Origin: an uncultured Bacillota bacterium
GTDB lineage: Bacteria; Bacillota_I; Bacilli_A; RFN20; CAG-826
NCBI GenBank assembly: GCA_949293555.1
Contig: CASFDV010000004.1
Span: 38,425-102,424 of the forward strand
Length of the DNA: 64,000 nucleotides
Direction of reading: 5' to 3'
Both the position numbers and the translations under genes were made by a program. Under the pieces are notes generated by a model. That model was not told the DNA's origin and made no database searches. It worked only from the letters and a program-made list of their open reading frames with translations. Within the stretch, counting starts at the first letter, position 1; each line of letters begins with the position of its first letter. Below, one piece after another: positions 23,835 to 33,444 of the stretch.

Positions 23835-24389
23835 ATGAAGACACTCATTCTCTATTGCACGAACCAGGGGAACACGGAGCGCTACGCCCGGGACATCGCC
23901 TCAGCCGTCGGAGGGGACGTCCTCAAGATGAGCCGCTGGAACCTCAGGAAGGCCAAGGACTACGACTGCGTCGTGTTCGGCGGCTGGGTCCGCGGGGGCA
24001 TCATCCAGGGTCTGGACGACTTTCTTGCCGAATACGACTCGCTCGAGGGCAAGGAAGTCCTCATCTATTCGGTTGGCATCTCCGTTCCGACGAAGCAGGG
24101 CAGGGCGGACATGATCAGCAGGAACCTCCTGGACATGTACCACGTTCGCTACTACCAGTTCCGCGGGTCCTTTGACTTCAAGAAGCTCCGCTTCCCCCAG
24201 AACATCCTCATGAAGCGCTCCGTCGAGATGAGCATCAAGGACCCTTCGATCTCTCCGGAAAGCGATCCCTGTTCCCTGCGGGCCCTTCTGGAGAACCCGA
24301 TCGAGTTCTACGACCAGGAGAAGGTGGACCGGGTGGTCTCGGTCATCCGCACGCTTGAGAAAGAACGGGAGGCCGCCTCCGAGGCATGA
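23835..24389 (+). CDS. Flavodoxin-domain protein
   Basis: Protein of 184 residues. The N-terminal FMN phosphate loop is LYCTNQGNTERYARDIA (T/S-x-T-G-x-T type, here C-T-N-Q-G-N-T). The rest follows a flavodoxin_5/HemG-like fold (VVFGGWVRGGIIQG, LIYSVGISVP). The partner is unknown. An extended -10, TGT-TAGAAT (23816-23824), lies only 10 nt before the ATG and there is no Shine-Dalgarno, so the leader is very short or absent. It overlaps pth by ATGA. Confidence 0.8.
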   Translation: MKTLILYCTNQGNTERYARDIASAVGGDVLKMSRWNLRKAKDYDCVVFGGWVRGGIIQGLDDFLAEYDSLEGKEVLIYSVGISVPTKQGRADMISRNLLDMYHVRYYQFRGSFDFKKLRFPQNILMKRSVEMSIKDPSISPESDPCSLRALLENPIEFYDQEKVDRVVSVIRTLEKEREAASEA

Positions 24390-24955
24390 TCCTTTTCGTC
24401 GGCCTCGGGAATCCCGGGAAGGAATACGAGGGGACGAGGCACAACCTCGGCTTCGATGCGATTGACGCTTTCGCGAGGAAGGCGGGCGTTTCCTTCGATA
24501 GGACGGGGTTCAAGGGGGAGTACGGGATTCTGAGGGATCCCGTGTTCCGCGATTCCGTCCTCGTCCTTAAGCCGACGACGTTCATGAACCTGAGCGGCGA
24601 GTCCGTCCAGGCCTGCGCATCTTTCTACCGGATTCCTCCCGAAGAGATCTACGTCGCCTACGACGAGATGGCGATCCCGGAAGGGACGATCCGGATCAGG
24701 CCCGCCGGCTCCTCGGGAGGCCATAAGGGGATCGGTTCCATCATTCAGCTGATGGGGACGGAGAAGATCGCAAGGATTCGCCTCGGGATCGGGGAGCCCC
24801 CGTTCCATAACCCTGTGGACTATGTCCTGGGGAAGCCCGGCCCTGAGGCAAGGAAGAAGATCGACCTTGCGGTGGAGAAGGCCGCGGACGCCTTCCTCCT
24901 CATCGCCACCAAGGGATTGGAAACGGCGATGAGCCGCATCAACCAGAGGGGTTAA
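24386..24955 (+). CDS. pth: Peptidyl-tRNA hydrolase
   Basis: Releases peptides from tRNA after drop-off, 189 residues. Motifs are FVGLGNPGKEYEGTRHNLGF (catalytic His in RHN), PTTFMNLSG, and GSSGGHKGIGSI with the conserved His. The usual DDLD segment is changed to YDEMAI. It precedes mfd as in Bacillus. Confidence 0.95.
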   Translation: MILFVGLGNPGKEYEGTRHNLGFDAIDAFARKAGVSFDRTGFKGEYGILRDPVFRDSVLVLKPTTFMNLSGESVQACASFYRIPPEEIYVAYDEMAIPEGTIRIRPAGSSGGHKGIGSIIQLMGTEKIARIRLGIGEPPFHNPVDYVLGKPGPEARKKIDLAVEKAADAFLLIATKGLETAMSRINQRG

Positions 24956-24958
24956 GGA

Positions 24959-27900
24959 ATGACGCGCGATGTTTTCGATGCGATCGGCGACCTTCCGATC
25001 GGAGACATTTTCAACTCCAAACGGCGGCTTGTCCTCAATTCCCCCATCGGAACCGCGGTGCTTTTCGCGTTTTTGGAAAAGCGTGGAAATCCTGCAAGGC
25101 GCGCGATCATCGCGCCGAATCAGTACCAGGCCCAGAAAATCTACGAGGCCCTTCTGTCCTTTCTTCCAGAGGAAAAGGTACTTTTCTTCCCTTCCGACGA
25201 GCTTCTTCGGGCGGAGGCCGTCTCTTCCTCCAAGGAACTGATGGCCCAGAGGCTCTATGCGATGAACGCGTCCCTCCAGGCCAAGTCCGGGGTGCTCGTC
25301 ACGCATCCTTCCGCGCTCCTGCGCTTCCTCATGAGCCCGGAGACGTTCCTTTCCTCAAGGCTCTTGCTCCGGAAAGGGGATCGCTATGACCTTTCCTCCC
25401 TTAGGGATTCCCTGGCGAGGATGGGTTATCGGAAGGTGAACAAGATCGACCAGAGCCTTCAGTTCGCCCTCCGAGGCGATGTCCTCGACATCTTCTCCGT
25501 GAACGAGAGGAAGCCCCTTCGCTTCGAGTTCTTCGACGACGAGCTGGAATCGATCCGCGAGTTCGACATCGAGACCCAGTCCTCCGTGGGCCCGAGGGAG
25601 GAGGCGCTCGTCCTTCCCGCCTCGGAGTTCCTTCTTCCGGAAGGAGGCGAGGCCCTTCTTGGGGAGAGGGTGCATGCGCTCCTTGAGGAAGAGGGAAAGA
25701 AGATTCGTCCGGAGGACCTGCGGCAGCTGACCTTGAACGTCGAAAACAGCCTTGCGGGAATCCTGGAAAAGGAGGAGCGGCCCTCGAACTACCGCTACAT
25801 GTGCCTTGCCACGGAGAGCCCGCGGGGAATCCTCCATTATTTCCGGCCTCAGGAGACGCTCATCCTTGGCGAAGACTCCTACCATGAGGCCCTCGAGCAC
25901 ATCGACATGGAGTCCCGCGAATACTATTCCGAGCTGGAGTCCTCGTTCCGGATTCCGCTGGGGCTCCGCCACTACATGGCCCCGGGGGAGGCGATGCCCG
26001 CCGGGATGCGCGTCGGGAAATCCCGCCGTTTCGCCGAGAAGGAAGGCGACGTCGTCCTTTCCTTCCGGGAGGCCGTCTCCGCAGGGACGGGCATGAGCGC
26101 GATCGGGCCGACGATCGAAAGCTACCTTTCCCTTGGAGAGAAGGTCGTCATCTGCGGAGGCGACATCGAGCACCAGGGACTGGTCACCTCCTTCCTTGAG
26201 GAAAAGGGGATTTCCTTCGAGGAGGTCGAGGGCCTTTCGATTCCCGACGGGGAAGTCGCCCTTTCTAAGGCCTTCCTTTCCCGCGGGTTCGAGCTCCCAG
26301 AGCTGAAGGTCGCCTTCCTTTCTCCCAACGAGCTATTCGGCAGAAGGACGGTCTCGAGCCGCTTCACCGCCCGCTTCAAGAACGCGACCATCCTTCGTTC
26401 CGCGGAAGAGCTACGCCCGGGGGACTATGTCGTCCACGAGTACCGGGGCATCGGGCAGTTCCTTTCCATGGAGACGATGGAGGAGGACGGCGTCCACCGG
26501 GACTTCATCAAGGTCGCCTATGCGGAGGGAAAGATCCTCTACGTCCCCTTGGAGCAATTCCGGCTTCTCCGGAAGTATGCGGGAAGGGAGGGGGTGTCCC
26601 CGCGCCTCAGCAGGCTCGGCACCAACGACTGGGCGAAAAAGAAGAAGCAGATCGAGAAGAAGGTGGGCGACCTCGCGGACAGGCTTTACGCGCTTTATAA
26701 GGAACGCGCCCTGGAGCCTGGCTTCGCCTTCCCGGAGGACGACGAGCTCCAGAAGGAGTTCGAGGACGAGTTCCCCTATGAGCTCACCAAGGACCAGTCG
26801 CGCGCCCTTTCCGAGATCAAGTCGGACATGGAGCAGCCGGTCATCATGGACCGCCTCCTGTGCGGGGACGTCGGGTTCGGGAAGACCGAGGTGGCCCTAC
26901 GCGCGGCCTACAAGGCGCTGCTCGCGGGGAAGCAGGTCGCGATCCTTTGTCCGACGACCCTTCTTGCCAGGCAGCATTTCGAGCTTGCCCAGGACCGTTT
27001 TGCGGGGAAAGGAGTCCGCATTGCGCAGCTTTCGCGCCTTGTGAAGCCATATGTGGCCAAACGGACGATCGAGGCCATGTCCCTTGGGGAAGTCGATCTC
27101 GTCATCGGCACGCACGCGCTTCTTTCCAAGCGCGTCTCGTTCAAGGACCTCGGGCTTCTCATCATCGACGAGGAACAGCGCTTCGGCGTCGAGCAGAAGG
27201 AGCGGATCAAGGAGCTGAAGCGGAGGGTGGACGTCCTCACGCTTTCCGCGACCCCGATCCCGAGGACTCTCCAGATGTCCCTTCTCGGGGTCCGGCCCCT
27301 TTCCGAGATCACGACCGCTCCGGAAGGCAGGATGCCCATCCAGACCTACGTCATACCCTACGAGGAAAACGTCATCGGGGAGCTCCTCTCCCGGGAACTT
27401 GCCCGCGGGGGCCAGGTGTTCTACCTTCACAACAAGGTCGCCAGCATCCATTTCCGCGCCGCATCCATCCAGCGGCTCCTTCCCGAAGCCCGCATCGGCG
27501 TCATCCACGGTCAGATGGAGAAAGAGGAGGTTGAGGACGTGATGGGCCTTTTCTACGACGGAGAGATCGACATCCTCGTCGCGACCTCGATCATCGAGAA
27601 CGGGATCGACGTCCCGCGGGCGAACCTGATCGTCGTGGAGGACGCGGACCACTTCGGCCTTTCCCAGCTCTACCAGATCAAAGGAAGGGTCGGGCGCGGG
27701 GACCGCATCGCCTATGCCTATCTCACCTATCGGGCCGGGAAAAGGATGACGGAAGAAGGGGAGAAGAGGCTCAAGGCCATCCAGGAGTTCACCGACCTTG
27801 GCTCCGGATACAAGATTGCCCAGCGCGACCTCATGATCCGCGGGGCAGGGGACATCCTTGGAGCAGAGCAGGCTGGCTTCATCGACGCGATCGGCCTCGA

Positions 27901-28438
27901 CCTATACCTTTCGCTCCTTTCAGAAGCCGTCGAGGAGCGGAAGACCGGGAAGAAGGCCCCGCCCCGGGAGCCCATCCAGATGGTGGAGGTGGACGCCTAC
28001 ATTCCTGATGAATACGCGGTGAAGGCGGACAAGCTCTCCATGTACCGCGAAATCGAGGACGTCTCCTCCATCGACGGGCTGAAGTCGCTCATGAAGAGGA
28101 TCCGGGACGTATACGGGCGCTTCCCGACGCCTTTGAAGAACCTCTTCGAGAAGAAGAGGATCGACCTTCTCCTCAAGGAGGAAGAGTTCTCCTCCTACGA
28201 ATCAGGGAAGGAATACTTCGACGTGTACCTTTCCCCTAAGTTCTCAAGGATCCCCGGGATCGGCTTCGACCTCTTTTCCCTCCTCCAGGAGGACATGGGA
28301 TTCATCAAGGTGTCCTTCGCGGACAAGAAGCTCCGCGTCTCCGTGAAGGTGCACGAAGGATGGTTCTCCCTTCTTGGGAAGGTCGTCACCGGCATCCACA
28401 GGCTTTATCTGAAAAAGAAGGACGAGGCCCGGGCATAA
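24959..28438 (+). CDS. mfd: Transcription-repair coupling factor
   Basis: Displaces stalled RNA polymerase and recruits UvrA, 1159 residues. There is a UvrB-like N-terminal half. The RNA-polymerase-interacting CarD-like domain is near residues 480-545 (PGDYVVHEYRGIGQF). The RecG-like helicase has Walker A GDVGFGKTEVALRAAYKA near residue 637 and DEEQ (IIDEEQRFGVEQKE). The C-terminal TRCF domain (AIGLDLYLSLLSEAVEE) follows. It starts 4 bp after pth, with AAGG before the ATG. Confidence 0.96.
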   Translation: MTRDVFDAIGDLPIGDIFNSKRRLVLNSPIGTAVLFAFLEKRGNPARRAIIAPNQYQAQKIYEALLSFLPEEKVLFFPSDELLRAEAVSSSKELMAQRLYAMNASLQAKSGVLVTHPSALLRFLMSPETFLSSRLLLRKGDRYDLSSLRDSLARMGYRKVNKIDQSLQFALRGDVLDIFSVNERKPLRFEFFDDELESIREFDIETQSSVGPREEALVLPASEFLLPEGGEALLGERVHALLEEEGKKIRPEDLRQLTLNVENSLAGILEKEERPSNYRYMCLATESPRGILHYFRPQETLILGEDSYHEALEHIDMESREYYSELESSFRIPLGLRHYMAPGEAMPAGMRVGKSRRFAEKEGDVVLSFREAVSAGTGMSAIGPTIESYLSLGEKVVICGGDIEHQGLVTSFLEEKGISFEEVEGLSIPDGEVALSKAFLSRGFELPELKVAFLSPNELFGRRTVSSRFTARFKNATILRSAEELRPGDYVVHEYRGIGQFLSMETMEEDGVHRDFIKVAYAEGKILYVPLEQFRLLRKYAGREGVSPRLSRLGTNDWAKKKKQIEKKVGDLADRLYALYKERALEPGFAFPEDDELQKEFEDEFPYELTKDQSRALSEIKSDMEQPVIMDRLLCGDVGFGKTEVALRAAYKALLAGKQVAILCPTTLLARQHFELAQDRFAGKGVRIAQLSRLVKPYVAKRTIEAMSLGEVDLVIGTHALLSKRVSFKDLGLLIIDEEQRFGVEQKERIKELKRRVDVLTLSATPIPRTLQMSLLGVRPLSEITTAPEGRMPIQTYVIPYEENVIGELLSRELARGGQVFYLHNKVASIHFRAASIQRLLPEARIGVIHGQMEKEEVEDVMGLFYDGEIDILVATSIIENGIDVPRANLIVVEDADHFGLSQLYQIKGRVGRGDRIAYAYLTYRAGKRMTEEGEKRLKAIQEFTDLGSGYKIAQRDLMIRGAGDILGAEQAGFIDAIGLDLYLSLLSEAVEERKTGKKAPPREPIQMVEVDAYIPDEYAVKADKLSMYREIEDVSSIDGLKSLMKRIRDVYGRFPTPLKNLFEKKRIDLLLKEEEFSSYESGKEYFDVYLSPKFSRIPGIGFDLFSLLQEDMGFIKVSFADKKLRVSVKVHEGWFSLLGKVVTGIHRLYLKKKDEARA

Positions 28439-28568
28439 CAAGAGCCCTACCTTTTGGTTTCCTACGCAAAAGAGCGTTCATTTTTTGGTTTTCCAAGCAC
28501 CTGCATTCTTTGCGGCTCTTTATTGCCCGGATTGCTGGGCGCGGGCGCGCCTATGCGCTTCCCGTGCG

Positions 28569-28577
28569 TGATAAAAT
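28569..28577 (+). promoter_or_regulatory. Extended -10 promoter giving a leaderless rqcP transcript
   Basis: TGA-TAAAAT (TG 28569-28570, hexamer 28572-28577) ends 6 nt before the GTG start of rqcP, where no Shine-Dalgarno exists. Transcription would begin at or next to the start codon. The 145-bp mfd-rqcP gap (28439-28583) otherwise holds AT-rich sequence and a long-range complementarity (AAGAGC 28440 with GCTCTT 28515) that may act as the mfd terminator. Confidence 0.55.
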
Positions 28578-28583
28578 CCAGGC

Positions 28584-28862
28584 GTGCGCATCGATAAGTT
28601 CCTCAAGGTGTCGCGGCTCACGAAGAGGCGGGAGACCGCCAAGGAGCTTTGCGACGACCACGACGTCTTCCTGAACGGGAAGGCGGCCAAGCCCATGAGC
28701 GAGGTTTCGGCCGGGGACGAGATCCGCCTTCTTCTCGGGAGAAGGGAGGTCGTCGTCCGCGTCCTCGAGGTCAGGCCCTACGCCCGGAAGGAAGAGGCCA
28801 GCTCAATGTACGAGGTCTTGTCGGATGTCGTAAACGGGAGGGTTGAAGATGAGCCAGCTTAA
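28584..28862 (+). CDS. rqcP: S4-domain ribosome quality-control protein RqcP (YabO/HslR-like)
   Basis: Protein of 92 residues, S4 domain from residue 1 (RIDKFLKVSRLTKRRETAKELCD) with the conserved GDEIRLLLG and KEEASSMYEVL segments. Bacillus RqcP assists RqcH in C-terminal alanine tailing on stalled 50S subunits; that function is taken from the family. It starts with GTG at 28584 and overlaps tilS by 14 bp. Confidence 0.9.
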   Translation: MRIDKFLKVSRLTKRRETAKELCDDHDVFLNGKAAKPMSEVSAGDEIRLLLGRREVVVRVLEVRPYARKEEASSMYEVLSDVVNGRVEDEPA

Positions 28863-30120
28863 CTACGACTTCGGGAAAGAAAGCGTCTATCTTGTCGCCT
28901 GTACCTACGGCCCTGATTCCATGGCCCTCCTCGACATGATGCAGGAGGACGGGGTGAAGCCGGTCGTCTGCTTCGTCGACTACCACATTGGCGAGAACCT
29001 TCGGGAAGCCCGCGAGGGGGTGGAGAAGTACTGCCAGGAGCGTGGCCTCCTTCTCGATGTGAACGAGGCGACCCCGCCCGAGGGCAAGAGCGAGGCCGAG
29101 ATCGCCAACTGGGCGAGGAAGCTTCGCTACGCCTTCTTCCTCGAATGCTTCCGGAAGCACGGGGCGGCCGCCCTCTTCGTCGCCCACCACCTGGACGACG
29201 TCATCGAGAACTACCTTCTTTTGAAGCAGCACGGGATCAAGGGCCAGCACTACGGCTGGAGCAGGGTCTCCACCTATGAGGACATGATCATCGTCCGTCC
29301 GCTCCTCGACTACTCGAGGGACGACCTCAGGAACTACTGCGTATCCCATAACGTTCCGTTCAGCGATTCCTTCTCCAACTACGAGGAGGCGACCCAGCGC
29401 TCCATCATCCGCCGCGACGTCGTCAGCAAGCTGAACGAGATCGAGCGCGAGCAGATCCTCGAGGAGATGCGGAGGAAGGAGTCCGACACCGTAGGGCTGA
29501 GGAAGACGCTCAACGAGGAGATCCTGAAGACCGGGGAAGTGCCCATCCGCTCGCTCCTCGCCCTTCCCGACGGGGACTACGCGGACGCGGTGATCACCTT
29601 GGTGAACGCCCGTTGCCCCATGCACGTGACGGTGACCCCGAGGCTCCTCAAGGAAATCCGCTCCTTCTGCCTTTCTCCCGAGACGAACAAGACGATGCAC
29701 CTCAAGGGGGCTTGCTACCTGGTGAAGGAGTACGACGTCCTCTCGATCGACGCCGACGGGCTTGCGATGCCCTATAGCTACGTGCTGGAGAAGCCCTGCA
29801 AGTTCTCCTGCCCCGCCTTCGACCTGGACTTCACGATGGGGGCCGAGGACAGGAGGATCACGGACGCCGACTATCCCATCACCGTCCGGAGCGCCCTTCC
29901 CGCGGACGTCACGACCTACGGAGGCTATCTCGTCCCGGTCAGGAGGATGCTCGCCGCCGCAGGCTGCCCCCCGGAGCTGATGCGTGTCTGGCCCGTCTTC
30001 CTCGGGAAGAACAAGAAGATCCTGTACGTGCCTCGCTACGACAAGAATTTCGTGGAATACCACAAGTCCGTCCTGAACATCCATTTCCCAGAGACAAAGG
30101 GGGCACCCGCCGATTTATAG
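28849..30120 (+). CDS. tilS: tRNA(Ile)-lysidine synthetase, with altered PP-loop
   Basis: Converts C34 of the minor tRNA-Ile(CAU) to lysidine, 423 residues. The N-type ATP pyrophosphatase domain has the PP-loop as TYGPDS (residues 19-24) instead of SGGxDS. AHHLDDVIENYLL and RPLLDYSRDDLRNYC are as in TilS. The C-terminal domain (VRSALP ... RVWPVFLGKNKKILYVPRY) matches TilS_C. The order rqcP-tilS-ftsH supports the call. The start is ATG 28849 behind GGGAGGG; a TTG at 28843 is less likely. Confidence 0.9.
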   Translation: MSQLNYDFGKESVYLVACTYGPDSMALLDMMQEDGVKPVVCFVDYHIGENLREAREGVEKYCQERGLLLDVNEATPPEGKSEAEIANWARKLRYAFFLECFRKHGAAALFVAHHLDDVIENYLLLKQHGIKGQHYGWSRVSTYEDMIIVRPLLDYSRDDLRNYCVSHNVPFSDSFSNYEEATQRSIIRRDVVSKLNEIEREQILEEMRRKESDTVGLRKTLNEEILKTGEVPIRSLLALPDGDYADAVITLVNARCPMHVTVTPRLLKEIRSFCLSPETNKTMHLKGACYLVKEYDVLSIDADGLAMPYSYVLEKPCKFSCPAFDLDFTMGAEDRRITDADYPITVRSALPADVTTYGGYLVPVRRMLAAAGCPPELMRVWPVFLGKNKKILYVPRYDKNFVEYHKSVLNIHFPETKGAPADL

Positions 30121-30147
30121 TGACAAAGCGCGGGTCTTATGTATGTT
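30120..30147 (+). promoter_or_regulatory. Promoter of ftsH
   Basis: -35 GTGACA (30120-30125), 16-bp spacer, -10 TATGTT (30142-30147). It begins on the last base of tilS. The ftsH ATG is at 30198, with CAGGAG upstream. Confidence 0.5.
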
Positions 30148-30197
30148 AGAGCCCGTGCCTTACCGGCAGACCCCGATTACGCAGGAGCGATGACAAA

Positions 30198-32381
<2,184 letters not shown>

Positions 32382-32385
32382 GGAG

Positions 32386-32407
32386 GGCCCGGGAGACCGG
32401 GCCTTTT
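32386..32407 (+). terminator. Terminator after ftsH
   Basis: Stem GGCCCGG / CCGGGCC with a GAGA loop, followed by TTTT. It ends 8 bp before the dus ATG, so dus expression needs readthrough or a promoter inside this short space. Confidence 0.75.
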
Positions 32408-32415
32408 CCGACAAG

Positions 32416-33408
32416 ATGGAGTATCCCTTCCCCCCGGCGATCGGGGGCATCCCCCTGGACGGGCGATTGATTCTCGGCCCCATGGCGGGAATCACTTCCC
32501 TCCCTTACCGGGAGTTCATGCGCCCTTTCGGAATCTCCCTCGCGGTCACGGAGATGATCAGCGACTGCGGGCTCCTCCATGGGAACAAGAAGACGAAGGA
32601 ATACTTCGCGACCTCGGAAGGAGACCGCCCTCTCGCCGTCCAGCTCTTCGGCTTTTCCCTGGAGAACAGCCTCAAGGCCATTGACGTCCTGGAGAAGGAA
32701 GCCTCCTACGACTTCCTCGACCTGAACTTCGGTTGCCCCGTGCCGAAGGTGACGAAGACCGGGGCGGGCTCCTCCTGGCTGAAGAGGGAGGGCGAGCTCG
32801 GGGAATATGTCGCGGGCGTGGTGAGGAAGTCCCAGAAGCCAGTCACTGCGAAAATCCGTCTCGGCTGGGATGAGAATTCCATTAACGTAGATAAGATTTG
32901 CAGGGTTCTTGAGGTTTCTGGAGTAAGTCTCATCACCGTGCACGCCCGCACGAGGGCCCAGGGCTATAGCGGCCTCGCCGACTTCCGGATGATCGAGGGG
33001 CTGGGGCGAAGGCTTTCCGTTCCCCTTGCCATCTCCGGGGATGTCAAAGAGCCGCGCTCGAGCATGGAGGCGATGGAGCTGACCGGAGCGAGCTTCCTGA
33101 TGCTGGCCCGCTACGGGGTCGGGGACCCGCTTCTTGCGAAAGAGCTTTCCGCCGCGCTCGATGGGCATGGAGAAACTTTCAGGAGGACGGTCGGGGAGCA
33201 AGCCGGCTTCGCCTTGGAGTACCTCGAGAGGATGGTCTCCTATTTCGGGGAACGGACCGCGCTCGGGATCCTCCGGGGCGTTCTTCCGAAGTTCTTCCGT
33301 TCTTTTCCAGGGGACAGGAAGATCCGCCGCGAGTTCGTGGAAACGGCCAGGGACATCGCTTCCATGCGCGCTACCCTGAAGGCGATGAAAGAAAACAATT
33401 GTTACTGA
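32416..33408 (+). CDS. dus: tRNA-dihydrouridine synthase (DusB-like)
   Basis: FMN enzyme that reduces uridine in the tRNA D-loop, 330 residues. The N-terminal LILGPMAGITSLPYR is the flavin-binding start. The catalytic Cys is in LNFGCPVPKVTKTGAGS. The later HARTRAQGYSG and ISGDV segments are typical. The start is ATG 32416, as a longer frame upstream overlaps ftsH. There is no Shine-Dalgarno and a terminator stem lies just upstream, which is odd. Confidence 0.9.
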   Translation: MEYPFPPAIGGIPLDGRLILGPMAGITSLPYREFMRPFGISLAVTEMISDCGLLHGNKKTKEYFATSEGDRPLAVQLFGFSLENSLKAIDVLEKEASYDFLDLNFGCPVPKVTKTGAGSSWLKREGELGEYVAGVVRKSQKPVTAKIRLGWDENSINVDKICRVLEVSGVSLITVHARTRAQGYSGLADFRMIEGLGRRLSVPLAISGDVKEPRSSMEAMELTGASFLMLARYGVGDPLLAKELSAALDGHGETFRRTVGEQAGFALEYLERMVSYFGERTALGILRGVLPKFFRSFPGDRKIRREFVETARDIASMRATLKAMKENNCY

Positions 33409-33432
33409 CTACAAAGGCTCCCCTCCTGCCCT

Positions 33433-33438
33433 TATAGT
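33433..33438 (+). promoter_or_regulatory. -10 element of the permuted GH3 gene, leaderless start
   Basis: TATAGT ends 6 nt before the ATG at 33445, with no Shine-Dalgarno in between. This implies transcription starting at the ATG. A convincing -35 is not visible. Confidence 0.4.
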
Positions 33439-33444
33439 TTGGTC

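Noticed and set aside
28439..28583. Structured RNA in the mfd-rqcP gap
   Set aside because: The only pairings (AAGAGC with GCTCTT, CGCAAA with TTTGCG) are far apart with large unpaired parts; they fit a weak terminator no better than chance folding.
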